DNA from: Tanytarsus gracilentus
Taxonomy: Eukaryota; Arthropoda; Insecta; Diptera; Chironomidae
NCBI GenBank assembly: GCA_038502055.1
Contig: JAXRKN010000026.1
Span: 851,337-915,336, forward strand
Length of the DNA stretch: 64,000 nt
Direction: 5' to 3'
The notes below the pieces were generated by a model. The model saw nothing but the letters and a program-made list of their open reading frames with translations, had not been told where the DNA came from and ran no database searches. Below, in pieces: positions 1 to 15,149 of this stretch (position 1 is the stretch's first letter; each line of letters opens with the position of its first letter). Made by a program: the position numbers and the translations under genes.

Positions 1-3000
1 AATTTACCCTATTCGGTCCCACGTGCAGATCAACAATAAAAAACTATTAAATAAATATTAAATTGATGAAATTTCATTCTTAGAAAAAAGTCATCATCAT
101 TATGCTGAAAATTGAGCCTTCAACTTGCTTCTTTTATTATTCAACTCTTTTTTTTCTCTTTCTCTCGCTCGCGATTCTTCCAATTTATTTATTCACTTAA
201 TTTATTTTTTGCAATTCAATTACACACACACAAAAATACATTGCATTTTAATTATTGAATAAATTTGTAAACTATTAAAATAAATGAAGATGATGAGAGA
301 AGGGTCGAGGGTAGGAGGAAAGGAAGTAAAAAAGAACTTCAGCAGAATAAAAAGCTATTGAAGATTCTGATGAACGCAAAATTTACTGAAGCGCGATAAT
401 AAAACAAAAATTTTCTGTTGTGATGATTAAAAAGCAATTTAACGAGAATAATTTTCCAATTTCGGCTTCGCCACCGGACTGGCTGATCTAATATTAATAT
501 TTGTTTAATTTTCTCGCTTCCTCTCGCATTTGCTCTTTAATACTTCCGTCGCACAATGTTGTTTGTTAACAAAAAAGGCGATAATTGATGAAAATTTTCG
601 TCACCAAATGTTGCCGAAAATTATATCATTTTGGAATTTACATATATCGCATATGTATTATAAAAAAACGGGTGTTGAAGCGCATTTTTAAATTTATTTA
701 TTAAAACTGTTTTTAAAAATTAATTTAAATAACACAGAAAAAAATTTAATTTTTTACTCTTTTTGAACACGTGACAGTCCAAAAAATAAAAAATCACAAT
801 ATGAAAATTGTTTTGATGACAAATTAATACTTTTTTATATTTAAATACATTAAAATTGTCCATAATCGCGCGTTTATAGCCATATACAGCAGTAACACAC
901 TCAAAAATTATAGTAATGACACTCAACTATACGCTCGATGATCGAACATGCGGCAAAAAAAGTTGTCGTCAAATTTAATCCAACAAAGCACAGCAATGAA
1001 GATAAATTTTTTGGCCCGAAAAAAAAGCATCGACCACAAAAACTGAGAAATGAAATTTTCCCAATTCTCGTTCGCAAGGATAATTTTTCGGGATGGGACT
1101 TTAATTTAAAGTTAATAAGTTTTGCAGTTTTGTGAGCGACGGCAAAAAATAGGCGGAGATTGTTTGGTCATCAATAATTTATACGATCATTATGTGAACT
1201 GTTATGTATGCATTTCCCGATAAGGTTTTAACCCGAAGGCAGCAGCAGCAGCATCGATGTGTGTATGGTTGCAATGACAATGACGAAACATAAGCAAGCA
1301 GCATTGCCACAGCTCAGTGAGCGAGAGAGAGCGAAAATGTTTTTAGTTTTTGAACTTGCGCGATAGAAGGAAAGCACAAAAGAAGCAATAATAAGAGATT
1401 GACAAGAAGGACGTTCTACAACGCAAGCGACAGTGATGAGCTGCAGAAAAAGAGCGCAGCATACGAAGAAAATATTCAAAAGATGCCAATGAAAGCCGCA
1501 GCAAAAAATCACCGAATACATTAGCAACAATGAGATTAAAACCAATAAAGAGGGAATATTCATGACCTATCGCAATACTTATGCATGTATATGGCCAACC
1601 GCACAGTTAATTAATTGATTTTTTATTCGTCTGTGAACACGGACAGCACAAAAAGCTCTTTAGCGTTTTTTTTCTTTCGTGCACACAAGAATTTGACATT
1701 GCTCGCTCCCTAAATACTTTTGCTTATTTTTCTTTTTGCAACAAAATATCATATATGCTCGAACTACAGCTCGTCAAGCAGTAAAAAAGGCACGAAAATG
1801 GCAGACTGTTTTTTCCACCGCCTCTCATTCATTGACAATTCCGTCTGATGAGAATTTTAAGATTGATTTTAAATTTTTGCTGTTCGGCAACGCGCAAAAC
1901 TTTTTACATTCCATGAGATTTAAGAAGGTATACAAATAACAATGATGCTGCAGAAAAAGGAGAGAAACGAATTTAACATAGTTTTAAAATGAGTTGGCTT
2001 AAAACTTCCACTTAATTGATTTAGAATTTTTTAAACTTCTTAAAAAAATTTGAGCTTTTGCTATAAAAATTTATAATTACGTTTTTGCTTTAAAATTTTG
2101 CCATTTTTCTAAGGCTGTTTCTATAAAATTTCAATAAGTTAATCAAATCAAAATTATTTCAAAAAGTAGCACCAATAAAAGCGATGTTAAAAACTTTTTT
2201 TATCCACCATCGAAAAGGTAAGCATTTACTGTAAATGTACACACGTACTTATTGTTGTTCAATTGTTTTAATGATAAGAAGAGTAATTTTCGCGCACACA
2301 GCGTGCTTGCATAAAACACTTCTCTCTTTACCAAGAATGTGTTGCGAAGCAAAAACGTGTAATCTCCCGGAATGTTAATTAAACTAAATGATTATTAATT
2401 TTTACCCACAGTTTACATACTTTACCATCTCTCACTCATCAAAAACTTTATTTGTAAATTCATTACACCTCTTTGTTTGAAAAGAGTTTGAGTTTTTTTT
2501 CTCTTCAATTGCCTTTTACGCGCCACCAACTCTACGCAACTTCTCTTTGATGAACTCCAACAAATTTGCTCCATTCACGCATTTTTCATCGCCAATTTGA
2601 ATGAGGGAGAAACAAGCAGAAAAAAGTTCCTTCTCATCGCAGATATTTGCTTTGTAAATTATCTTCGTCTGCCTCCCATGCGGTTATTGTGTCACTGTTT
2701 GTGTGTGTGTGGTCCAATAAAAATAGTTACGACGGCTATCTGTTGCTAAAACGACAATTTTATATTTTATTGCTCATAAAAAGTTTCCTCTCATCTCTTT
2801 CGAGTTGAAATAAACTAGAAAACTTTTAATCAGATCAATAAAAATGAAGTGTAAGAAAAAAGGGGGAAGGAAAAAAATCTTTGCAACCCTTCACGAAAAT
2901 TCTTGCTGATACCAGATCGAAAAGAGCGTGAAAGAAATTTTTACCCTCGCAACTTCCAAAAAAAGAACTTTCTTAACTTTTTTTACGACAGTTCGAGAGA

Positions 3001-6000
3001 ATTTTCACACAGCAATTGACATCGTTGAGAAGAGTCAGGCAAAAAAATGCGTTTAAAATTATTTTACCACAGAGATATGCTGTGGGTGGGAGTGAGAAAG
3101 GCAATAAAAAGAAATTGACCATTGACATCAATAATAGAGAGATAGAAGAAGAATAAAGACACTTGTAATCGTTTATGTGTCGATAAGTAAGTGGGGAAAA
3201 AGTTTTAAAATAGGAAAATTATCATTTAAATTGTGAAAGGAGTCAAAAGAAGGTTTTCGATTTAAAAGTCAAGAATAAATTTGTTCTTGAAGTAAACGCG
3301 GAGTTGATCAGCAACCGACGGTCAAATTTTAAACTACTTTCATGACCTCTAAAAGTTCTAAATCAATTCAAATAAAATTTCGTAAATAAACTCATTAAAT
3401 AATTTCGTCTCGAACTAATTTTGAATAATTTTATGATTAAAAAGTTGTGAAATTTACCACAAATATTTGAAATTGCCTCACGATTATTACTTCAATTATT
3501 GTCATTAACGATGAAGGTTCGAAGAGCGGCAATATAATGATTCACTAACCCATATTTTCCATATAAAAACATTTATTTATTATCAGCAAAACAAGTCTGC
3601 ATGCTTGTTCATACACAACTATGCTTCAACATATAGCATTCAACATTCGGAAGGAAGCAGTAGCGATCTGATGACGGTCATAAATTATTTCCAAGAACAT
3701 TTATTAAACAATTTTCCCTGTCGCATCAGATCACGATGGGTTGGAGGTGGGAGGGTGAGTTTTGAAGGAAAAGAGACGAAGAGAAATATTTAGAAAATGC
3801 AAATGTGGAATGTAGTAAACATGCTTCACATCTAATATACAGCATCAGCAATGATATCTCTCACAAAAATAGTTTTTATTCGCCACGCAAGCGACAAAAA
3901 AAGCAGCAGCAAAATTTATGTCTCCCCCAATTTCTCAAAACGTCAAAACAACTTGTAATACAGGGCAGAAGATTATGCTCAAAAGGAATTTCAGCTTTTC
4001 ACAAACATCACACATTTCAATGGTGAACAAAGGAAAGCAATGCTGAACCCTGCGAGCAGTTTTAACATAAAATTTAAAATAAATTCTAACGACTTTTTTA
4101 AATTCAAAATTAATTTTTGGCAAGCGATTAAATTTAAAAATAAATTAAAAAATATTTGATTGCACCCAGGGATGACCGTCGAGTCAGGAAGAAAGTTTTC
4201 TTCTTCATCCTTTTCACATTTCTTTCACTTTCTGAGGAGAGCGTAAAGATAAACATTTGTGATGTTTGCATGGCAAATCTATTTATTTATGACCAATTCA
4301 TGTGACTTCAGTTGGAAAACTATTATGGTTTTTTCTCCCTCCATCCCGGCCGATGAAATAAATCATTTGGTGTGAAGGCTTGGAAATCTGTCGGAATCTT
4401 TGGACAAAATTTTAAGAAAAATTGGCCCGAAAATTATCTCAAAATGACCATCATATTTTATATTCTCTGCCGTCTAGTCGCTTTCTCTCCACTCGAGTGG
4501 ATTTTTCGGCATAAAAATGCAAATTAGATGATGAGAAAGGCAATTTAGATGTTACTGTGTCTTACATACACCCTTTTGTCTATCTTCCTCACTTATCTCA
4601 GATCCTGAGGATTAATGATGCTGCTTTAAACTCACACTCCATCCAATGGATCATTTTAATTTGTTTTATGTTTTCGGCAGCGATGATGATTATTGTCCTG
4701 CTCCTACATTGTCTTATTTGACCCTTCCTTGGATACTTCATCAGCAAATCTATCTGTGGCAGGTAAAAAACAATCTAGGCTATGATTACTCACAGTCAAC
4801 CCTTTCATATATGATGAATCCCCGATGTGACATCATATTTGTCCACTTTTTATGTATGTTTTAAAATTTATTTCAATGTAACCACATTCAACTCAGGTCG
4901 CACGAGTTAAAATGTCAAAGTTACATGAAAATTAATCAAATTTAAAAAGAGAAAACCCAGAAAGAAAAATGATTGAAAATATTTTAATTTTAACGTCTTT
5001 ATATAATTCGAATTTTTTAAATTGCTGTATTGAATTTGTATGAAGCAAGATTTAATTTTAAATCCAAGTCAAGTGTATAATAAATTAATTAAGGGTTTAA
5101 ATTTAAATCTGATTTATATTCAGAAGTATTTAAATTATAAACTATTCTAATTTATTAAATATTTATTAAATTACCTAAATATTAAATAATTTAATAAAAT
5201 TTAAAGAAGAGTCTCCCGAAATTTACTTTTAATTCACTCACATCAACTTTTCCCATCTTTAAAAAATCCCATTATTCATTTTTAACTGGGTGTGGAGAGA
5301 AAATAAAAAAGTCAGTGAGGGCATTTAACAGATCCTTTATCAAACTAGCTCAATGGCCCCCTCCAGTCATTCTCTCACAGCTCATGCTGAAATAATTTAT
5401 CACATTATACCGGAGAAATTCCTTTTCCCATTCTCTATGACGTCCATGAGAGGAATTTTCACAAGGAAAACAAGCCAGAAATAAATGAGAGGAATGACCA
5501 TTAGACAATTGGAATATAGCGGTGGTCTTTACACTCGCATCATCGTTATGAGACATTTAATCATTACCGCTGTGGCAGAATGTGTGTGTATGCTCTCGTT
5601 GTCGAGGGTGTTTTATCATTTGGAAAAGGGATTCTGAAAAATTGTATTTTGTTTATGCCGGCCCTTCTTATTCACTCACTCCTCAACAGACAGGCAGAAA
5701 AATTAGCTCAAATTTATTTTACCCCACAACAACACGAGAAATTTTTCGCATGGATTTTCTTTTTGTTTAGAAGCCACTTTACGGGATTTTCCGTTGAGTG
5801 ATATCTTTGTTTTGTTACATCCATCGTATCCATTTGTTCGAGGGTATTATGGTTGTTCTCTCTCATTCGCTAAATTAGCCAAGGCAAACAAATGGCTAAA
5901 GGTAGCATGTGATGGTAAAATTTACTCTGTTTATTCGGTTGATGAGACTTTTCTACTTATTTACCTTGTTTTTCGTTAAAAATTAGATAAAATAATCGCA

Positions 6001-9000
6001 ATCCTTTAACAATTTTTTTGTTCCTTTGCCGTCACTTGATTGATTATTTAAGCCACGAAGCAAATGAAAAATTCCTTATAAATATAAAATGCGAAAAATC
6101 AAATATTAATCTCTCTCGCATTCGGCTACTGCTGCGTGGTTAAAGACACAAGGATGCTTAAAGAATTTCGATCACGTTTTTGTTTCTTGCTGTTTGAAAA
6201 AAAATTTCTGTACATAACGTCCGAGAAGAAAAAATGTTATTTGTGGTTCCTTGCTTGTGATTTCTTTTTGATGTGATTTTGTCAATAAATCATCCAGAAA
6301 AAAAAATATTGTTTCGAAACCGATGCGTTGATAAAAAGATCGAAAAATGTTCACTTAGCAGCATGGCAACATCTTGCGGCTTTTCTATTTAGTTCGGGTC
6401 ATAAATTTTTTATCAATCATGTCCAAATTTACAGAGAGCTATGAATGTTTTTGAGATGCAGCAGTTGCTAGAGTTAAAGTAGGGAAAATCTTGAGTTAAA
6501 ATAATTTTAAAAGGTAAAAAATTTAATTTATCAAAATTCTTTTAAATTTTTGAATAACAAAATTTCACCTAAAATTCTCCGCATGACCTTGTGGTGAACG
6601 CAATAAATCTCGCACATTACACTATTTTTTCGATATAAATTACATGGCACATTTGCGAATCATCTACATAATCATTTTCGGCAGTGGTTAATGTTGTAGT
6701 GAATTGCATGTAGTGCCACACCACTTGCTCCTTTATCTCTCACTTCCATGCTTTAATGGTTAGCATGACTCTTAATTACTACATTCATCTAATGGAGTTT
6801 ATGTTCACACTTTATCTTTAATATGATTGTCTTAAATACTATCCATTCTACCCATTCGCCAAGTCATCTTAATTCAATTCAATGCAGAAGTTTGAGGAAG
6901 AATAATGAGCGAATTATACTTTAAATAGCGTGTGTTGAAAATTTGTAAGCTATAAATTAACTCGTAAAAATGTTTAAAAGATAATTTTTAATTTCACAAC
7001 CCAAAAAATCGTGGAAGCGTGAGATATTTTGTAACGGACGTGAAAAATTCAAATATTATACGAACATTTTTCGACGAGTTTGAATTAATTGTCAAACGAC
7101 TTTCTTTCAAGATAATAAAATAATTTTAAATAAGGATGTTTAGGTGCTCCCCAAGAGCTTTTATCTTCACTTTATTTAAAAGCACCATAAAAGGCAATCT
7201 AATCAACATGTGTTGATAAGAAGTTGTCAATATTTGTTTTTTTTTGGTTGCTACTTAACACATTTGTACAACCGTAATCTGATAAAGAAAAAAAAGTGTT
7301 TCATCAGCATTACTCTGCAAAAAATGGACATTATAAAGTGTGCAAGATTATTTAAAATGTCTTTTCCGATAAGATAAACAGATGGAGTGAGTGACGTGTG
7401 ATCGCATACATACGACCATAAAATAATTACTCTCTTAGAACATTTGTCAGCTGTATACAGCACAAGTTTGGCGACAAGAGAGAAGATGAATACAATGTTA
7501 ATTATATAACGATATTGCGTAAGAGCTGCACATAACTATAATTTTTTTATGATGCCGCGATCATCATCAAACGATACTCTAATTGACAAAGACAATGAAA
7601 ATCAGTAGCAGCGTGATGTTGTTGCTATTCGAAAGTCATCAATGTGGGGTGTATTCGGAAATTATGTGTTGTTTAATTAACCTTTATTAAAAAAACTTTT
7701 AAATATAAAAAAAAAATAAATTCCTGGAATATTTTAATGGGTTACATAATTTATGCAATATGCCTTTGGCGAATTGTGAAAGAGTCATCAATGCGATTGC
7801 CTTTAAGCTAATCCAGTCGACTGCTAAAATCTAGGCGCACACACAACATGAAAGCAATTAGTTTGCTTAATTTTTTTTATGTTTTCATGAATACTTGATC
7901 GATGTGGATAATGAGCGCATGAACGTGCTGCATGCCATACATTTATGAGAGAAAGACCTTAATTTGCTAATTACGAGTGCGCTGACTGACTCTTGGGCTC
8001 AATGATTGAAAATTAATTACACTTTTTGGACAAACTTCCGGTGAAAGAAGTGGCAAGGAAGAAGAAGTGCTCTACATGTGAGACTTAAGTATGAGGGAGA
8101 GAGAAATGAGAAAGATAGACAAGAGTGAATGAATGATTATCAGCAACGCTCGACCCCAAAGCATGAATAAATTGGAACGAATTTACCATCTTCATCTTCG
8201 GCCTCTCTTCACTCAGCTCTCCGGCGCGTACACACAACCTTCTCATTTTCTGTTTAATGAAACGCTTCACGGGGATATTTTCAAAGTTGATGCTGATTAC
8301 TTGTCCATTAGCGTACAGACTTAAATTACAGGTTTTCGGTAGATTTTTCTATAGATTTTATATTAAGACTCATTAATGAAAAGAAGGAATAAATGCTATG
8401 GTAGCCGAAATGTATCTAATGGAGACGACTGTCGTACGTGTCAGTGTGGTGCAAATATTTCGTTTTCATTTACTATCAATCGAGAGAAAAAAAACTGAGC
8501 GCGTGTGCCACAAAAATATAAAATTCACACATTGCACAATTCACTGATAAGAACTGAACAAATGTTTTATTTCTTCTTTTTATTTTTAAACTACAAAAAA
8601 AACATGATCGCAATATGACTTTGAATGTTACATACTTAAAAAATGTGAAGCTAATTATTGCTTTCAGTTTGATCAAAACCGTGTGGTTTTCTCCTTTCAC
8701 TTTTATTAATACACTCCATTACTCAGCACTTTGTCCTTATCAGTCAATGTGTAATTATAAAATTGTAAATGAAGATTAGCTACCGCTTTTAAGTGTTAAA
8801 ATTATTGAAAGATATGAAGATAATTTTTTGAGTTTTCGTTTAAAAATAAATTTGTAATTTTTTAAAAACTTTGAATTTTAATTTTTTTTAAATTTTTAAA
8901 TTTTAGTAAAATATTGAGTAACTGAAATCATCAACTTCGTCATACAATCAGAAAATGTATAAAATTACTTCACACAAAATTTAAAAAGGATCTTTCACAA

Positions 9001-10788
9001 TCTGAATGTCCTTGCTACCTCCTTGTGTCTTTGATATCACTCATAACTCGTATAAAAAATATCTGCTTGTTAAGATTGCCACACGTGGTGTTGAAGGCTG
9101 CTAATTTGTCAATATAATCACCGTTAATTAGTACTTAAAAATATATTCAACTTAGAAATATAAAATTTACTCAGAATTTTTTTCTAAATATGCTAATTAT
9201 TATTGTCATTTGCAACCTACATGAAATGAACAATAAATTGTCAAAATGTACATCAGAATTTATGTGCTCGGAAGCGTCTCAAATTAAAAAAGTATTTTTT
9301 TTTTGTGATAAAACTTTCATAAAAAAACTTCCTATATTCATAATTTATTCATGAATCCATCTTTCTCGCCGTCGTCAATATTTTTTGCTGCCATCCTTTT
9401 TTCCATTTGGTACTCGACGTTTTTTTTGTGAGTGAGAAAAAAGAGTGCATGGAAGGTCTTTAATTTAATATTAAAATTATACCCCGATCCAACCCCTATA
9501 GTAACTAAAAACTATATAGACAAAAAATCTTGTTTTTTTGTTAATTTTTAGCGGGAAATGAAATTTTTTATGCCGCTTTTTATATAAAAAATCTAGTTTT
9601 CATTTTAGATTTTTTTGTCCTTACGCAACACATTTTTATTATGCTACACTAACATTGAAATAAAAAAAAAATGTTGTTATTGCTTTTTCTAGCTAATCAC
9701 AAAAGTTATTGTTAAAAATGCTTATAAAAAATTTGTAATCTGAAATTTTAGATTTTTAATTGAGTGTAGCGGGAAATTTCGAAAAAATTTGCATGAATAA
9801 ATTCCCGTTAGAGTTTTAAGATATTCTAAAATTTGCACTTCGTGTTCCACTCACTCCACCTTATCTTGTTAATGCCTGTTGATAATTTGTGTGCGAACAT
9901 TTTTTTTTGCATTCAACGTTCAAACATTTTTTCTCTGCTCGCCAAATCGAGAAATTAATTTAGAAACGACCCGTCTGTGATTAAGTATAGTGAAAGGATG
10001 GCGTGTAAGTATGGATGATAGAAATAGTATTGCGCTATGTATATCTCGGGTTATATACGATCATCGTCATCATACATTTTTTCCTTCGTCTTCCCTCTCG
10101 CCCCTCTTTGATTTTTGATATTTTTTTATGCTCAAAATTCTCTGACATACTAACACCACCGAAAAAAACTGTTTCTCTCTCTCACTCTCAGTAGCATTCG
10201 TCGTCGTAATTTTCTTATATCTCTTGCATTGTTGTAGATTTTTTTTTGGTTAGGAGAATTTTTTTTATATATATGGCACAGAGCGTTACGATGAAAAAAA
10301 ATCATCTCGCCATACAGCCAAAAAACTTTATTATACACACGAGAAGAGAGGCGCACACGAAAAAAATATATTTTCGGTGAGGACCAAACAATTTTTTCTT
10401 CCGACTTTAATTCATAAAGAGTTTTTGCTTTGCTTGTGAAGCACGCTGTTTGTCGCGAGGCGATAGAGAAAAAAAATTAAAACTTGATTCGAAGGCGAGA
10501 AAAAAATTCTTAGTTACGGACAGAACTTTTTTTTTGGTTCTAAAGAAGAAGAAGAAAAAAATATTTAAAATTTATTTTGGAAATAATTTTTTAAGTGTGA
10601 TTCATCGATGTGAGCGCAAAAAAATAAAAATAGATTTTCATCTAAAATAAACACGAAAGAAATTGTCTGCGGAGAAAAACATGCAGACGAGTTTATTTGT
10701 CAAATAAAATTTTTAATTAAATCCCGCAACTTGACTTTTAAGATAAAAATTCTGTGCCTTGTGGAAAATCTTCATTTAGCAATAATTT
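1..10788. other. gene-poor AT-rich region upstream of sqz
   Basis: No coding exon could be supported here on either strand. The longest open frames (about 60-111 codons) are hydrophobic or lysine/phenylalanine-rich, lack recognisable motifs and look like chance frames in AT-rich DNA. The sequence contains poly-A/T runs, short GA/CT and CA tracts and scattered clusters of more balanced composition. By its position next to a developmental zinc-finger gene it may hold enhancers and non-coding 5' exons of sqz, but that is inference; no site is individually convincing. Confidence 0.5.
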
Positions 10789-13700
10789 TTGATGGCTGAA
10801 ATTTCTCATAATGTGTACTTGCATCGGCCACTTATAAATCAATTTCGTTTACAAAACGAGCGCGAAATTGCCGTCGTCACTAATACACACGAGAAGCAAC
10901 AAATCCTCAAGAATAATTTGATAGACTTTGGCAGCAATAAATGCAATAACAATAATTTCCTCAACAATAACAATCTAATTGACAATCGAAATACGAGCGA
11001 AAATCCATCGCGACGAAAGGAGCCGCAGCATCTTTACGTCTCGTCACCATCGCAATCAATTCATGCGCCACAAATGAATGATATTAAAGTGAGTTTATAA
11101 AAGTATTCTTAATTGGTTTTAATTTTTTAAATGCAATCTAGCGGCAAATTTTCAAATATCTAAGTTTAAACTTTGTAAAAGATACCGGAAAATTTGCAAT
11201 AAATGTAAAAAAAAGTGAATCATTTCGAGCTATTTTATGTCACACTGTATATTACAAAATTTTACTAAAGAAAATTTATAAAAAATATTCTAAAATGCGT
11301 TACAAACAAACGAACTAACAATTTAGAGATTTATTTTAATCATTTTTTAATTAAAAAATTATAAAAACTACAAAAAAGTATTTTAAACCCTAACCCTGTG
11401 AAATAATATTTAAACCTTTCATACCATTAAATAATTTGCGTTAAAAAAATTCCTCACAATGTTATTTCAAAATTGCATAAGAAAAAGTTTTCTTCTTAGA
11501 TTAAAAATGAAGATTAAAGAAAAATAATGAAAGAAGAAAAAATTCTCAATGTTATTCTTTCACTCTCGTGTTCTCTCTCGAGTAAAATGCATGAAACTTT
11601 TTTTTTGGGAGAAAAAATTTTCGCTACAGGAAATTGAAAAATATTTTTTTTATTTTTGTACGTTCAAGAAAATCCGGAGAGAATGTGGGAGCACGAAATG
11701 AATAAGAGAGAAAAGAGAGCGAAATATTTCATTTAGCTTTGAGATACTATCAAAAGTTGTTCTTGGTTGAAATCTCGTTCTGCTCCAAGCATAACATGAG
11801 AGATTGCTTTTTCTAAAAACATACTTGCAATATGAGAAAAATCATCTCTCGATTTTTGCGCTCGACTCTTTCTTTATTTTTGGGGGGAAGTAAATATTTA
11901 TCTTTAATTTCGTGTCTTTGGCGAAAGTTTTGCTTGTAGATTAATTCAAATTCCTGATTCTTCCGCGATTATTTATTGCGTTTTTGAGATGAATAAAATC
12001 ATTTTTAGTTCCTATACAGCCACTTAACACGCAAACGCCACTGCAAATTTAAAAATTTCTGAAAATGATAATAAACCCGTTTCTTGATTAATTTCGACTA
12101 TAACGTTCGCAATCCTTTCATTAGCTGTGCGAAAAAAAGATTTATTCGCGTGTCATAAATATCAAAATGATTTAATAATTATTTAGCATAATTTACAACA
12201 AGTTATGCGAGTTGCTCAAAATCTAGAGTTGAGGATCGTCTGAGTCTCACTGTCTCAAGGGAGGACACTTTCATAAATTATCACGAAAAATTTCTCAAAG
12301 TCACACACTTCAATAATTACTTACTTATGTGGGTTTAAAGTTATTTAAATTTATAATTTCGATTAAAATTTTATATGCAAATTTTTTTAAATCTTGATAT
12401 GCGGAATTAATTTCTAATGTAATGTTTATAAATTCGCATAATTTTCAATGATTCAAATCATTTTATTTACCGTTGACGATGAAAAGATTTCGCGAGTTTC
12501 GTATCACGATTAAAAATTATTAATTTCTTAATTAGTTGAAATTATTTTTAACATTTTTAAACAAATTCTTTCGTGGTGGGACACAATTAAATTATTTCTA
12601 AAAACTTGATAAGGCAGTAAATTACATTTTTGATAGTGCGAAGTCGAATGTAATGAAAATCGTTTTTAAAAAACTTGGCAACTCTGCTCTCACTCACAAA
12701 TTAAATGCGAAAGAATAAAATTTACGCATTTCAAGGTTATTTTAAATTCGCGAGTGATTGAAGATTTTCTATTCTATTGAACACAAATTTACTAATTTAT
12801 TATGCCAACAATTACTTGTAGCCAACCAACATGATGTGAGCGCGCATGAAATTCCATTTCCTTATTATTCAGTATAGACCTTGACCTGCGACAAGAATCT
12901 TGTTAATAATTCTCGCTTTTGTTCTCTTTTTCTTACAGATTTTCAATACAAAATCTGAGCTTCAAATGCACAATCAAACGCAAGTACGTGAGGCGAAGCC
13001 GTATAAGTGTACACAGTGCACAAAATCATTCGCCAATTCGAGCTATTTATCGCAGCACACCCGAATCCATCTCGGCGTTAAGCCATATCGATGTGAGATT
13101 TGTCAACGGAAATTTACGCAACTTTCGCACCTTCAACAGCACATTAGAACTCACACGGGTGATAAACCCTATAAATGCCGCCATCCAGGATGTGTCAAGC
13201 AATTTTCTCAACTCTCAAATCTTCAATCACATTCACGTTGTCATGCGACGGATAAGCCTTTCAAATGTAATGCCTGCTATAAATGTTTTGTCGATGAAAA
13301 TGCATTGCTCGATCACATTCCCAAGCATAAGGAATCGAAACATCTGAAAACGCACATTTGTCAATATTGCGGTAAATCCTACACCCAAGAGACATATCTC
13401 CAAAAGCATTTGCAAAAACATATCGAGCGAGCTGAGAAGCGTGCTCAAGGTCTTACGACAGGCAACATGAGTCGAAACACGAACAGCGTCGAACATAGCT
13501 ATTGGCCGAAAATCAGCCCCGACTCCGCTGCTCTCCTCTCCGATTCTATTCAACAACAACAGCAGCAACAACAACAACAACAGCAGCAGCAACAGCAACA
13601 ATACGATTTCGTCCTCAACCAACCTCAACAGACTCATCCCAATGATCACCTCCATAATCACAACCTTCATCAGCGAGCATCACTCGAGCTACTTCATCGT

Positions 13701-14156
13701 AATAATAGTGCAAGTACTCATAGTGCTTCCGACGACACAGGCGAAGATTTGGTAATTCGAGAAAATCATCATGTGGCAACGACGCAATCGAACAATAATC
13801 TGCATGCGCCATCAACATCAACTGGCGCGATCATGTTAACATCATCTGCTTACGACGTTGCCGCATCGAAAATGCAAACCAACTCCGCATTTACGCCGAT
13901 CAATGTTATGACGCCTCACATAAATTCACTGCAGCATCATCAGCTCGCACAGCGTCCAATCTATTACGCTGATGCGATTGCATTTCAAAATAAAAATGTT
14001 ACACAAAGCACCGTCAGTGGCTTTCCAAATCAGCTCATTTCGCTGCATCAAATAAGAAATTATGCTCATCAGCCGGGTGGCTTGATGACGACAAGTGAGC
14101 ACTTGATTAACCTTGGAGCGGCACAGGCGGCGGTGATAAAAGAAAAGGGACAATAA
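10789..14156 (+). CDS. sqz: Squeeze-type C2H2 zinc-finger transcription factor
   Basis: Two coding exons, 10789..11088 and 12939..14156, joined in phase 0 (donor AAA|GTGAGT, acceptor TTCTTACAG|ATT) across a 1,850 nt intron, giving 505 aa. The N-terminal 100 residues are Asn/Gln-rich and unrecognised. Five tandem C2H2 fingers span about residues 122-262; the linkers and the SQLSNLQSHSRCH and HIPKHKESKHLKTHIC stretches are diagnostic of the Rotund/Squeeze (LIN-29, ZNF362/384) family. A polyglutamine tract is encoded at 13550-13601. The C-terminus (QLISLHQIRNYAHQPG, near 14031-14085) and the SYWPK motif after the fingers match Squeeze rather than Rotund, as I recall them. Squeeze is a nuclear DNA-binding protein that helps specify peptidergic neurons in flies. 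The start used is the first ATG of the frame; MM at 10789 allows a start one codon later. An upstream non-coding exon is possible. The intron shows no other gene. Confidence 0.9.
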
Positions 14157-15116
14157 GAATGCACCAAATAACAAAGTGAGAAAAAGAACGAAACAGCTGT
14201 GCGTTCGAGTAGGTACGATGAACAGTGATCAATATTGTAAATTGATGATCTCTAAACAACTCTTTTTTCCATTCTTTTTTTATCAATTGCATATATAAAT
14301 TGTATTTGAGGGTTAAAGAAAAAGAAAATAAGAAGAAAATATTTTTTTATATAAGAGAAAATGGATCAATTAGATAGTTAGATTTATTGTATGTAATTAA
14401 AGTGGGAACTAGGGGAAGAAATTTCAAAGACTTTTATGGGTTGTGAGGAAATGATGAGAATTCAAAAATAACCGAGATTATTGTGAGATTATAAACCAGA
14501 AAAAAAGAGTTATCAGATTTTAGTTGAACCATGTGACTTGAATTTTAACTAACCAACATATATTTAAATTTTTTTGTGAAAAACAAAAACATAAATTTAC
14601 CAAATTTTGCTTCATAATTTTTCCATAGCCCCGAAAGTCTTTGAAATTGTAAAATTTACCTAATATTTTAATTGATTTATGTGGCATCAACAGTAACGTA
14701 CTTAAAATCTATTTTTTACAAACTTTTAAATTGGTATAAGATCATGTGAACATTTATTTCCTCCTATTTGTGCCAAATGACTATGTACGAGGGTTCTAAA
14801 TTTAGTGAGTCAGAAGTTTAATTTCTTTTGTGATGAAAAGTTTTCATTATTTTATAATCTGAAAAGTGAATGACTCAAATGATGACCACCTAGTTGTGAA
14901 TTAAATTGCTTTTTAAAATTAATAAAATTTGAAAATAATTTTTTGAAAAAATAAAGTTTTCATTTCTGTCATAAAATAAAAGTCAAAAAAAATAGTTGAG
15001 GCAGTTTTAAAATTTATCCTTTATTTTTAGTTTTTTGCGTAGCCTCAAAATAATTTTATCAACATAAAAGTAAATTTAAAACAAGATGGGTCTGCAAACG
15101 GCGTTGCCATTTCCAA
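14157..15116. other. 3' flank and probable 3'UTR of sqz
   Basis: AT-rich sequence without coding features directly after the sqz stop. The first AATAAA hexamers I see on the plus strand are at 14921-14926 and 14950-14955, which would give a 3'UTR of about 0.8 kb. Confidence 0.4.
14921..14926 (+). promoter_or_regulatory. candidate polyadenylation signal of sqz
   Basis: AATAAA, with a second copy at 14950-14955, about 765 nt after the sqz stop codon. In such AT-rich DNA the hexamer is frequent, so the assignment rests mainly on position. Confidence 0.3.
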
Positions 15117-15149
15117 TAGCTCCGCATAGATTAGTACCCTACTCCATTG

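Noticed and set aside
1228..1563. 111-codon hydrophobic minus-strand frame
   Set aside because: Composition follows from GCA/GAGA-rich plus-strand sequence; no recognised family, promoter or splice context.
9550..9777. Direct repeat AGCGGGAAAT at 9550-9559 and 9768-9777
   Set aside because: Only 10 bp are shared and no element ends or target duplication were found; may be chance.
13233..13670. 145-codon minus-strand frame with polyleucine
   Set aside because: Antisense of the sqz zinc-finger and polyglutamine coding sequence; CAG/CAA repeats read as leucine on the other strand.
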